Assembly (NCBI GenBank): GCA_027563935.2
Contig: CM050452.1
Location: forward strand, 34,790,850-34,854,849
Reading direction: 5' to 3'
DNA from: Costus lasius
Taxonomy: Eukaryota > Streptophyta > Magnoliopsida > Zingiberales > Costaceae
DNA length: 64,000 nucleotides
Part shown: positions 10,053-19,746 of the stretch, one piece after another
Position numbering within the stretch: the first letter of the stretch is position 1
How the letters are laid out: every line of letters begins with the position of its first letter
Translations under genes and position numbers: made by a program
The notes under the pieces: model-generated
Told to the model about the DNA's origin: nothing
What the model saw: the letters and a program-made list of their open reading frames with translations, nothing else
Databases searched by the model: none

Positions 10053-11739
10053 TGTTGGAGTATGCCCTTAAGGCTAATGTTTGAGGCCTTGGGATTGTAA
10101 CAGTATCATGTAATAAACTCTTAAGTTTATAAAGGCATGGTTGTTATTCAGATTGTTACCTTGTCTGCTCCAATAAGTGTACTTCTGATTAATGTCTCAA
10201 AGCTGTTCAGCTAGGCTGACATGCAGTAATGTCCTTAGTCGAGATATCTTGGTGAACTTGAGACAGCCCTGATATGATTGAGACTAATATGAGTTCTAAT
10301 CTTATAGGATGCTTCGAGCATGGAATAAGATGTAGACTCATGGGTACATTGGATGTACTGGACAGACCCTACTAGGATATTCGGTTGCTTGTCACAATGT
10401 GAATAATCCTTGTATGCTACAAGTGGCACATGTCCTTTGACTTGAGATCACTTGTGTTTCTAAATGATGAATGTCATTGTTTTGAGGTAGTTCAATATCA
10501 TTTGAAATATAATGATTATAGACTATCTTGGATGATGATCAAGAGTCAGGTTAGGACACTAGTGATAGATACAGGATTGCCGTCTCCTTGTTTAAGGAGT
10601 GTGATGTTCTAGGGCCCCCCTATATGAGATGATTGAGAAAGTGTATGGCCATACCCAGATGACGGTGATCATCTGATCTAATCATGCTCATCGTATTGGA
10701 GTTATAGGCTTGACATGCTTGTCCAATAAGAACATCCAGTGGCAAAGGAAACATGTATGCCTTGTGAAGAAGATTCACACTTGTGCTGTGATTTGGGAGT
10801 AGTCTTGGAAGACTCTTTCCTTTATATCGGGAGACAGTGATGTGTTGCTAGATACCCCTCACTGATCGTGATAACGTAAGTTGTCGTTACCGACATTTAA
10901 AGGAAACCCTTAGGGTCGCACAATTTGATGATATGGCTTGCTTAAGTCAGATCGTGTGGACTGAATTGTTTTGATTCAGTTTAAAGGAGTTTGGACTCTG
11001 ATTGTAAGTGAGATCTGGTCTGATCATGTTTGATTGATTAGGGCTTGAGATCGGTAAGCTTCGATCGAGAGTAGTGATGCTAGATCAGTGAGATCAGAAG
11101 CATCAAGAGATCAACGGTTAGATCTTGAACCGTTTGGTTCAGAGAGAGATCTAGACCATGGCTTGGGTTGTTTTGGTTTGGTCTTTGAACCAAAAGCATT
11201 GGACCGAATTCCATTGAACCGGTTCACACATGTGTGAACGGATTGGTTCAAGATGGAAGCGTTAAAGGGCGGTTTGCTTTGAGTGGGCGAAAGCTTCATG
11301 ACTTTCCATCTTGGGAAATCATGTAACGCCTCTTGAAGAAAACGCTTAAACGCATGTTGTGGCTTTGCTTGGTGATCGATCCATCGGAGACGAAAACGAA
11401 CAAGAGAAGCTTCATCACCCTTGCCGAAAGTTGGTTTTTCTTCTCCTTCATACGACAAGAACCTTGAAGCCTTGCTAGCACAAGGACGACAAGGAGTAGG
11501 CCAACATCCTCTTGTGTGTGGCACACTTTGGAGGAGAACCCTATCGTTCTCTTGCTTCCAAGTCGAGTCCAATCTTCATGGCAATGGTATGAATCTCATC
11601 CGATTTATACATCTCATAAGAGTTGATCATACGACATGCTATTTTGATCTTGAATCCCTATCTTCCGCTGCAAAAGAATTACATATGCGCCACCTTTAGG
11701 GATTTCCCCCTTGCGCTCCCCCTCGAAGGGGACCCAACA
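10053..11739 (+). repeat. 3' LTR of copia-1
   Basis: 1687 bp, same length as the 5' LTR, with only two differences seen by eye. It ends at 11739 and is followed by the target duplication GAGGA (11740-11744). Confidence 0.95.
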
Positions 11740-11744
11740 GAGGA

Positions 11745-12590
11745 GTGATATATCGACCTCCTCATGGTAAGGATAATGGTAACGATTTTCACACCCTAGC
11801 TGAGAAAGTTGAATCTTTGTGCAATCGTTTTGATACTTTTAAAATGCAAACTCATGCTATTTCTTCTTCTGTCACTTGTGAGATTTGTGGTAATCACGGT
11901 CATGTTTCTGAGGATTGCAAAATAATTGTTGATAGGGGTGAGGAACAAGTAAATTCTTTAGGGAGTTACAACCAAAGTAGATCTTATGACCCCTACTATA
12001 ATACCTATAATCCTGGATGGAGGAACCACCCTAACCTTTCATGGAAAAGCAATAATCATGATAATGGGCAGAAGAAAAATAGGGGGTTCCAACAAAGACA
12101 GTCAAACCAGAGTCAAACCCAAAAATCTAGTTTAGAAGAGATGCTTACTGAATTTATGGGTTTCCAGAAAAAATAGAGTGATGAGATGAATGAGAGACTG
12201 AAATGGATCGACTCTAGTATGAATGAGAGGATGAATCAAATGGATTCTAGGATAGATGGTATTATTGCCCATAATAAAATTTTAGAGTCACAAATTGCAC
12301 AGTAGGCTAGCACCTCTTACAGACCCCCTGGGAAACTACCCTCTAAGCCCGAACCTAACCCTAGGGAGTATTGTAATGCCATAATGACTAGAAGTGGAAA
12401 ACAACTAGAGGAACCAAAGGGGGAAGTTGAGAACAATAGAAAAGAGCCTAGTCTTGATCATGATAAGGATTGTGATTTTGAAAAATCTACTGAGCATGAG
12501 CAGTCCCATGATAGTTTGTCCATAAGCTTTCGTAAGAACTCTTCTCCTCTCTTTTACTTATTCGTAGCATTCTCATCAAAAGTTTAATCC
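11745..12590 (+). pseudogene. gag: Element A gag, part 3 (nucleocapsid and linker), with stops
   Basis: The gag frame of parts 1 and 2 resumes here. It encodes a leucine-rich helix (FHTLAEKVESLCNRFDTF), a CCHC zinc knuckle CEICGNHGHVSEDC for RNA binding, an N/Q-rich linker, a heptad-like segment around 12180-12300 (repeated MNERM/MNQMDSR), and the conserved block PPGKLPSKPEPNPREYCNAI before MTRSGKQLE. Two in-frame TAG stops are at 12174-12176 and 12303-12305; the frame between and after them is otherwise open. The same domain order appears in element B (57580-58260). Similarity to Athila-type Gag fades after about 12500, so the right end is uncertain; no protease follows. Confidence 0.8.
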
Positions 12591-15500
12591 ATCTTTCTAC
12601 AGTGTGGGAGAAGATGCATTAAATTTCTGTAGTGTCGCATTAATCTCTGCGGCTTTTCCAGCAATAGTGTGGGATAACTAAGCTCAGACTTCTCCGTCAA
12701 TAACAGATTTCATTCACCAATTTTTGTTTTCTCCTTCTTATTGTGGTGGTCGACGAATGAAGCTCGGGCTTTTTGGGTTCATGGCTCTTGGCCCAAGAAT
12801 GGATCCTACTTTGGCTGCTTCAACCGACGGGTGAAATTCGGGGATGGTGCTTGGAGATTGGCGCAGCATATTAAGACTTAACGGTTCATTTACAGCTCAA
12901 GCCCGTTGCTCAACCCCTTGTTGACTTAGTTTTGTCGTTAAACTGAAATCAAAAGGGGGAGAAATTAATAACGTCATGTACATCTTTGACTACATGATTT
13001 CTAGTCAAAGAGTAAAGTTTACTGTTCACAATATGAGCACATTGCTTTCTTTGCTTAGCTGACAAACGAGCTTCGAGCAACTCATCTGGGCGGCGGCAAC
13101 TTCGGACGAAGGGACGCTGGCGCTGGCGAGCTTTATCGATGGTGCTTTCCGGAGGTGGTGGAGGCGGAGGACGTTCGTCCGTCCTCGGCAGCAGCAGCAA
13201 CACCAGCTCGGGGCTTTAGGCGGCAGCTATTATGAACGCGGTGTTGATAACAAGAAGAAGGGGGCAGATCGGCGGATCCTGCAGCGGCGACCACAGCTTC
13301 ACGCCGGATTCAAGCCTCAAGCGAGTTTGAGGGCCAGGGTCGCCGATCCAGGGGCGCGCTAACTTTGGGCGAATTGAAGCTCATGCTGATGGCGTCATAT
13401 TGCTCTAGCCAGATGCTCAGTCGCTGCCAGATTGAAGCCTCGGGCCGGTTAGCCCTCAGCGGATGGCGGGGAAAAAGGGCTGTATTGGGCTGATCCAAGC
13501 GATCAACATATCCTTTCAATATGTGTATATGCTATTATCTTTTTTTTGACCCAGTTTTGTTAATTTCCCTAGTTTCGAATACTTACCAAAAATGGATTCG
13601 GACTTTGGTAATCATCTTTACACTTCCATCTTTGTATGTTGGTGATTAACTCTTCTGATAGAAACTTCTCCCCTATTTCTTTTCATGGTTATTCGCTCTA
13701 CGTTTTCTCCAGCAGATCCTCTTTGCTGCCTGAATCTGCTTCAGCAACACAGCAGCAAATTTCTTTTATTTTGCCGAGATTACTCCCTTTGATAAACTAG
13801 GTAATCAACCTTCGTTACTCCAGCATTTTTTATGATCTTTGTTAGTTGAACCCCTCTCTTAATCCAGTTTTTTTTTGTTTCAGTTTGAATTAGGAACTTG
13901 TATCATGTACTGCAGTGATTTCTCCCTAGCCAGGGGAGTGATCAGGAGGCGAATCTTCATCAGCTATTTTTCAGCTTCGGCAATTTTGCCGTGACTTCCC
14001 GGGATTGAAAATCAAGGGGAAAAATTAGAAGACAGGTACTTTCCTTCTTCTTCTCTTGGTTTGTACATGGGTTCTGCTCTCTCCCCCTTTTTTACGAGTT
14101 CTTCTTTTGACTTTGCGTCCTCTTCCCTTTTTATTCTCCTTAACGGATTTTGACATAGCTCCTCTTGCTGTATTCTTTTCTCAACCAGGAGTCTTCTTCA
14201 CGGTTTTAAGATGGTAGCGCCTCCTTTTGATAGAACTTCTTGACGAAGCGCTCCGTCGCCCATGTTGCTGTGACTTTCCGAGGATGGGGTCCAGGAGAAG
14301 ATCAAAAAGGGATCTCAAATAGGTACTTCTCCCCTACTCCTTCCCTTCTCTTTATGGATCCTCTCAGTATTTTAGTCGTCTTCTCCCTTCCCTCTTGTCC
14401 GGCGCCTTCTCCCCTCTTTTGTGTGTTTTTTTTTGTCAGAACCTTCGCATTTTTTGCTTCACGCACCTCTTCAATCCTCTTCTTCGCATTCTCCCCTTTT
14501 GCATGGGCTTTTATTCTTTTCTTCAGCCCGTTTGACCCTGCTGGTCTCCCCACATCCCTTCTCTTCTTCCTCACTTCTGTGCATCTTTGTTTCACGCGCC
14601 TCTTCAGTCCCCTTCTTCATTCTCCCTTTTTTATGCATGGGCTTTTATTCTTTTCTTCTGCCCGTTTGATCTTGCTGATCTCCCCGCATCCCTTCTCTTC
14701 TCCCTCAGCTTCTTCGCATCTTTTGTTTCACGCGCCTCTTCAGTCCCCTTCTTCGTATTCTCCCTTTTTCATACGTGAGCTTTTATTCTTTTCTTCTGCC
14801 CGTTTTTTTTAAACACGACTCCTTTTCCTACCTCATCCCCTCTTCCTCGCGTGAGTAAGGCTTCAGAAGAAAATGGGTGTGATATCTAGAAAAGATAGAA
14901 GGGACTTCCCCTTAGTTTTACCTTTTCCTTTCAGCCTCTCGGCGCTCCTTCTCCTGCTCCTTTCCTTCGTTCTTCCGCGTTGCTCCTCTCTTGCGATGCC
15001 TTCGGTGTCGTTCTTGTATATCCCCTTTCTTGGCCGAGACCCCTTCTTCTTATAAGTCTCCAGCTGATTATTCCCTTACAACTGTCTTCTTTGTTTTCTT
15101 CTGTTTTATTTTTTTTTATCGACTGGCCCGACCACCTTCTCATCTTCCTCCCCTGTCGGCCTTACTCTCTTCCCTTGGCAGGTTGTGTTGTTTGTTTTGT
15201 CCTTCTTGGTTGCCGGCTGTTGCGATTCTCCTCTTATTTTATTTTATTTTTCTCATTTTTTTGTACGCATGCAGGTTATGCCAGGCCCCTGCCCCTCTTT
15301 GTTTTTTTTTTGCAATTGTTGTCGTTTGGCTGTTGTTGACCTATGAGTCAAAATAGAGTTTGTCTTTGCATGAGTCAAAATAGATTTTGTCATTATTAGT
15401 TGTATAAAATCCCTTCAATCAAATATCAAATATTATTGTCACGCATGATTTCACCCCTAGTCAAAATAAATGTTGACTTCACCTAACCAAGCTATCGTGC

Positions 15501-15720
15501 ATTTCAAGGTACTAAACTTGTTTAAATTTTCTTTCCGTCAATTATGAACTTTCTTCTGTGAATATTACACTGCTGGACTAACTGCAGGATCACAGGGACA
15601 GAATCCTCCACTGGATGATTGCTTCCTTTTGCCTCTTAGCCTTGGTACTATGTCATTATGTTTCCAGCATGTAAAGAAACATTTAAATGACTTTCCAGTT
15701 CGTCATGTGAAGAATATTGG
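12591..15720. other. Unassigned 3.1 kb segment
   Basis: No element or gene is recognised here. It has three parts: a GC-richer stretch (about 13050-13520), a long C+T-rich stretch on the + strand (about 14000-15330) with a tandem repeat, and an AT-rich tail. A 22-bp direct repeat ATGAGTCAAAATAGA-x-TTTGTC lies near 15343 and 15370. It could hold the missing 5' LTR of element B, or a captured host segment; neither is shown. Open frames inside are low-complexity. Confidence 0.5.
14440..14812. repeat. Pyrimidine-rich tandem repeat, about 135 bp unit
   Basis: The block GCTTTTATTCTTTTCTTC recurs at 14507, 14641 and 14779 (spacings 134 and 138), each preceded by CTCTTCAGTCC-like and CTCCC-TTTT sequence. 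About 2.7 copies are present. The long Ser/Phe/Leu-rich open frame across it (14240-14812) follows from the composition and is not called as a gene. Confidence 0.75.
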
Positions 15721-15777
15721 TTCAACAGATACTTTTACTACTTCAATAGAAATTGTGCACTTGCGGTGAACCTATCA
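15721..15777 (+). repeat. 3' end of the 5' LTR of element B (Athila-like)
   Basis: GTGCACTTGCGG followed by TGAACCTATCA ends in CA and stands five bases before an Asp-type primer site. The last 50 bases align with the end of LTR fragment E (59614-59695, reversed) and of the C 3' LTR. Upstream homology to those LTRs stops quickly, so how far this LTR extends left is unclear. Confidence 0.65.
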
Positions 15778-15782
15778 AGTTT

Positions 15783-15798
15783 TGGCGCCGTTGCCGGG
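15783..15798 (+). other. Primer binding site of element B, split by element C
   Basis: TGGCGCCGTTGCCGGG is the first 16 bases of the Asp-tRNA type site. Element C enters directly after it; after C and the copied CCGGG (54901-54905) the sequence continues GAACC, which supplies the missing bases. The insertion would abolish priming of B from this site. Confidence 0.8.
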
Positions 15799-16057
15799 TG
15801 ATGACACCAAAATATATAGTATATTTTGTATCATTCTATGTATCTTTTCATGCTAAATTGAGGATCTTTTTGTTTATTTTTATGCTGAATTAATCAAATA
15901 TTGCAAAGTCTACTTCTATTTTGGTTTTTCATGGTTTTCAGGTAAAAAGGAATTATTTCAAGACATTTTCAAGCAAAATCAAACACATAAAAGAGTTACC
16001 ATCATCAAGAAGAGGTCACCCAAGAAATTTCACACAAAATGGAGCAACTCAGCAAAA

Positions 16058-16417
16058 TACGGCAGTGCCGTATCCATTTTACGGTACCGTAATTTCAGAC
16101 AGTACCATAAAATAAGAACACTGCCGTAATTTGGAGGATTTTCCTGACAGAAAGTTTTTGTGATTTTACGGCACTGCCATAAAGAATTACACTGCCGTAT
16201 TTTTCAGCGCTTTCAGAACAGAAACCTTTGCTGATTTTACGGCACTACTGTAAGCCATTTTACGGTGTCGTATTTCCCAGGCGATTCAGACCAGAGAACT
16301 TAGCCAATTTTATGGCACGGCCATAAACTATTTTAGGGTACCGTATTTTGGGCAATTTTTGATCAGAAACTTGTGAAGAAATTACGGCACTACCGTAATA
16401 TATTGTACGGTACCGTA
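16058..16417 (+). repeat. Array of TACGG palindromes, about 72-bp period, in C 5' LTR
   Basis: Units start with an ACGGCACTGCCGT-type palindrome, then after about 10 bases an ACGGTACCGT-type palindrome, then a variable CAGA-containing spacer. Perfect cases: TACGGCAGTGCCGTA at 16058-16072, TTACGGTACCGTAA at 16079-16092, TACGGTACCGTA at 16406-16417. The first palindrome recurs near 16168, 16239, 16312 and 16384, spacing 71-73. Others are degraded by single changes. Confidence 0.85.
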
Positions 16418-16768
16418 ATTGCAGTCAAAAACGCGATTTTTCCGCTCTGAAAATTGCAAAGGCCATAACTTTGGATCCAAAACTCCAAATCGAGATCTGA
16501 AAGATGTTCTGGACTTGTCTTTAAGTGGAGAAGACGCACGAAGTAAAAGCACCAATTTTTATCCAGATTTGAGGGAGAAATCAATAGAGAGATAGTTAGG
16601 GTTTGTTCTCACGCCGAGAGGCGTAGAGTGCACCTCAGGCCATGAGTTTCATGCAGAAGCTTCACCTAGAGGAGAGGAAGACACCACAGAAGTTTCAGAG
16701 CGTTTGGAGTCCGATCGGAGGAGGAATCAATGAAACAGCAGTGATAGCGCTGTTCATCGAAGCAAATT

Positions 16769-16794
16769 ACGGCTGTAAAGGATTTTACAGCCGT
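16769..16794 (+). other. Perfect 11-bp hairpin in C 5' LTR
   Basis: Arms ACGGCTGTAAA and TTTACAGCCGT flank a GGAT loop. The 3' LTR has the same hairpin at 53960-53985. Element D has a different arm sequence at the same place but still pairs (60612-60641). Confidence 0.7.
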
Positions 16795-17206
16795 GTTGTA
16801 ACGTTGTTTCTCCTTTCTTTTTGTTTTCTGATCACTCTAAAACTATGATTTATTGTATCTCCTCCTTCATGCAAGCGTAATACTGTTTTGGGACATGGGG
16901 TGTAATCCCCTTGATTCTTAATGATTAGATAACTCTTCTATTTTCGTCATGATAATTTTTGCTATGATAATTTTACTTTTGTGATGGATTGTTCTTAGAC
17001 TCTCTATAGATCTATGTTATTATCCATGTTTTAGAGTTTTCGCAATAAGACTGAAAGGTAATTGCTTGAGAACTTGGAACCCTAGAATTGTATGTTAGGA
17101 TCCCTTCCTTAGGTTAGATCTAATTTGATCTGTTCTAGTAGATTAATTGCCATGATAGTAATATGAATCTATGGATCGAGTCTATTTATCAAACATGGAG
17201 ATCTTG

Positions 17207-17433
17207 CACGAAAGTGAGGATCGGAACGTTGGAGATCCATGAGTAAAACTAGTGTTGAGGCTCGGATGCACGAAAGTGATCCTTGAGATTCCACTAGAGA
17301 TTATCAACCTAGAATTCGGATGTACGAAAGTGATCTTGAGTTCTTTGATTGATGATTTACTTATCTTTAGCATTGGGATAGATCTTGCGCGAAAGCGATG
17401 ATTGGTCCCTGCATGATTGTCTGCACGAAAGTG
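17207..17433 (+). other. Five mini-hairpins with GAAA loop in C 5' LTR
   Basis: CACGAAAGTG at 17207-17216, 17269-17278 and 17424-17433; TACGAAAGTG at 17323-17332; CGCGAAAGCG at 17388-17397. Each is a 3-bp stem closing a GNRA-type loop, usually in a TGC...A context. Spacing is 36-65 bp. The 3' LTR keeps four recognisable copies and D has four with GAGA loops. Confidence 0.65.
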
Positions 17434-17718
17434 AAATAATCCCTTTATGAAGTAAATTAGGTCTTTATCGTAGCAAGATTTGATTGACGAACCTTTATTT
17501 ATATCTTATCATTGAAATTAAGGTGGATGAAACCCTAGTCCCAGTTTTCTCTCTGTGATAATCTCTTTAGCATATTCTTTGCATAGTTATTTCTATCATA
17601 TTCGGCTTGCTTAGCTAGTGAGAAAATATCTATTTGGTACTTAACAATAAGGTCTCTGTGGTTTGATATCTTTCTTTATTACTTCGAGTATCCGTGCACT
17701 TGCAGACATAGCAAGTTT

Positions 17719-17736
17719 TTTGCGCCGTTGCCGGGG
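17719..17736 (+). other. Primer binding site of element C (one base short)
   Basis: GCGCCGTTGCCGGGGA follows a T run; compared with element A (TGGCGCC) one G is missing at the 5' part. The element family is Asp-tRNA primed, and the lost G suggests decay. Confidence 0.75.
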
Positions 17737-18004
17737 ACCTTAGTTTTGTTAATATCAAAATAGTTGTTAGTATTGCTAGACTAAGTTTTATTTGTTTTAG
17801 ATTTAACTTTGTTTTTTGTTTTTGTAGGTTTTGGATTTTCACAAGTTGTGACAGAGCTTGTATTTCTGAAATTTGTGAATTTGCTTGTGTCTTAGATTTT
17901 CTATTTTTTTTCCTATATTCTGAAAAATAAAAGAAATAAAAAATTAAAAAAAAACAATTTGATTAATTGGTATTGGATTATCTTTCTGACCTTGATAGAT
18001 AAAT

Positions 18005-19406
18005 ATGTCTTTTCATCACAATTCATGGGCATCTCAAAGAAGTAAGGTATACATGCCTCAAGGTGAGCATAAAGATTATTCACAGATGACTCTTGGAGAA
18101 ATATGGAAATTACACAATATTCCTCTTATTTATTGCAATATTTGTAAATCTTCTGATCATTATACTTGTGATTGCAAATTTAACATGCCTCAAAATTCTA
18201 ATTCTTCATGTTATCAAGATGATTCATGGTGCACTGCTGAAGATGAGATAGATTATTTGGTTCATAAATTAAACACTTATAATAAGCACCCTATTATGAA
18301 ATCCTGTTCTTCTGATAGCTGTGTTATTTGTGGATATCCTGATCATTATTCCTCTGATTGCCCATTTTAAATCCCAATTTATCATGGCAAGAAAGAGATC
18401 AATTATATTCTAGATGGGAAAACCGAACTTCTTTATATGATGATTGCTCTGATCATGCTTCTGAACCACAATTTGAATTTGATACTGAGGAACTTGAACT
18501 AGAAAAATCCCCCTGTGATCATGATTGTTTTGAGATTGAGCCTTATGTGAACTTTGATGAATCTCACTCTATTGTTGATAATTTTGATATTGATTTATCT
18601 GATAGTCTATTTGAGGAAAAGATTGAGAAAATTGAAATTGAAAAACCTTCTTTTGATGATAATTCTGATTTTGATTATATCTTGTTTATGGTTAAATCTG
18701 ATGAGTATGATGAAGGTTCAAAAATTATAGACATTGATGAGCCCCACTGTGATTTTGGTTATATTGATGAAATTTATGATGAAACTCCTAAGGTTAACTC
18801 TGATTCTATTGTAAACATTGATAAATCTTATTTCTCATATGATTCTGATTTTGACTCTTCTGATGATGAATTATTTGTGGGGAGGCATGAGGAAATTGAT
18901 TTTGTAGAGTCTCATCTTGATTTTGATGATAATTTTGAAATTGACAAATTATTTGATGATGTGCATGAGGAACTTGATAAGGATTTGAATGTTGCAAAAA
19001 TTGATGAATCTCACCATGATGATATTTGCCCATATCTATTATTGACTCTTGTGATTTATCTGAAAATTTGTGCTTTATTGAGGAATCTGATGTAGAATGG
19101 AAAGACTATTATTATGATGATCCAATGCTTGAATATTTTGATCAAAGTCCTTTTCTCATTGCCATTGAAAACATAAATTTGAAGAAAGGACTTATGATTT
19201 TACTTTTTGACAAACATAGGAAAATCATAAAGATTACCATGAGAGGATTTGAAAATTTTAATTTCTGCATACTTGAGAAAGCCACATTGATCATGATTTG
19301 TATTGAATTTTGGATATTTGGATTAGTGGCTAAACTTTTAGGAAGAAGAAAATGCAAAAAAATATATGCTTTATACTTTGGAACTGATTTACCTGTTTCA
19401 CCATGA
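18005..19406 (+). pseudogene. C/D-family acidic zinc-knuckle protein gene, frameshifted
   Basis: Function unknown. Three overlapping open pieces in different frames appear to derive from one gene. Piece 1 (18005-18370, 121 aa, ATG at 18005) has two canonical CCHC zinc knuckles: CNICKSSDHYTCDC at 44-57 and CVICGYPDHYSSDC at 106-119. Piece 2 (about 18358-19095) is very rich in Asp and Glu, with loose repeats of the type FDxxFEIDxLFDD. Piece 3 (19026-19406) has a conserved C-terminal domain (CFIEES.., IENINLKKGLMILLFDKHRK, FWIFGLVAKLLGRRKC, ALYFGTD). Element D has pieces 2 and 3 in one continuous frame (63510-64000, - strand), so the break near 19020 is a C-specific frameshift; the step near 18360 may be another. 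There is no protease or RT motif. The knuckles suggest RNA binding, perhaps a reduced Gag nucleocapsid. Confidence 0.65.
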
Positions 19407-19448
19407 TATTGATTTTTGGTCAAGCTATGGACCTAAAATTAGCGCTTA

Positions 19449-19464
19449 TTGGGAGGCAACCCAA
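19449..19464 (+). other. Hairpin just after the C ORF stop
   Basis: TTGGG-AGGCAA-CCCAA, 5-bp stem, about 45 bases after the stop. The same hairpin with a 6-bp stem follows the gag-protease ORF of B (59306-59323) and the ORF of D (63450-63467). I recall a GGGAGGCAACCCA motif from Athila-like elements generally. Confidence 0.7.
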
Positions 19465-19559
19465 GCACTTTTGTCTTAGTTTAGTTTCTTTTGTTTTAGT
19501 TTATTTTTAGAATTAATTTTTCATTTTATTTTGCAGGAAAAATAAAATTTTGTGCAAAA

Positions 19560-19746
19560 TACGGCACTGCCGTAATCTGCTTTACGGTACCATATTTTTG
19601 ATCCGATTTCTGCCCGAGAGTTTTGCATTTTTTACGGCACTACCATAATAGTTTTCACGGTACCGTATTTTTGAGTCATTTTTAACCCGAGAGTTCTTTG
19701 TAAATTACGGCATTGCCGTAAGCCGTAAGGGATAACACGGTACCGT
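19560..19746 (+). repeat. Second TACGG palindrome array, inside C
   Basis: Three units of about 73 bp: TACGGCACTGCCGTA perfect at 19560-19574, then ACGGCAC at 19634 and ACGGCAT at 19707, each followed by an ACGGTACCGT-type palindrome (perfect at 19657-19666 and 19737-19746). The same unit type forms the LTR array, so one repeat occupies two functional places in the element. Confidence 0.8.

Larger units (their letters stand above)
2678..11739 (+). mobile_element. copia-1: complete Ty1/copia retrotransposon
   Basis: This is a full element: LTR 2678-4364, primer site 4367, leader, single gag-pol frame 6148-10032, purine tract 10042-10051, LTR 10053-11739. Both LTRs are exactly 1687 bp, start TGTTGG and end CCAACA. 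The target duplication GAGGA is at 2673-2677 and 11740-11744. I found two substitutions between the LTRs (near 3333 versus 10706, and near 4037 versus 11416). The protein and 1.7 kb LTRs suggest the Tork/Angela side of Ty1/copia, but the lineage is a guess. It interrupts gag of element A. Confidence 0.96.
15799..17713 (+). repeat. 5' LTR of element C
   Basis: 1915 bp, TGATGACACC to ATAGCA. It carries a palindrome array (16058-16417), a perfect hairpin (16769-16794) and five GNRA-loop mini-hairpins (17207-17433). Its last 30 bases resemble the A/D LTR end, unlike those of its own 3' partner. Confidence 0.85.

Noticed and set aside
12949..13203. 84-codon - strand frame with a Pro run in the unassigned segment
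   Set aside because: Low-complexity, no domain, no support for a start; kept only as part of the unassigned segment.
14240..14812. 190-codon open frame rich in Ser, Phe, Leu and Pro
   Set aside because: It follows from a C+T-rich tandem repeat; other frames are open too and no domain is visible.
16058..16417. CRISPR-like reading of the regularly spaced palindromes
   Set aside because: The spacers are related to one another, the palindromes are of two alternating types, and the setting is a plant LTR.
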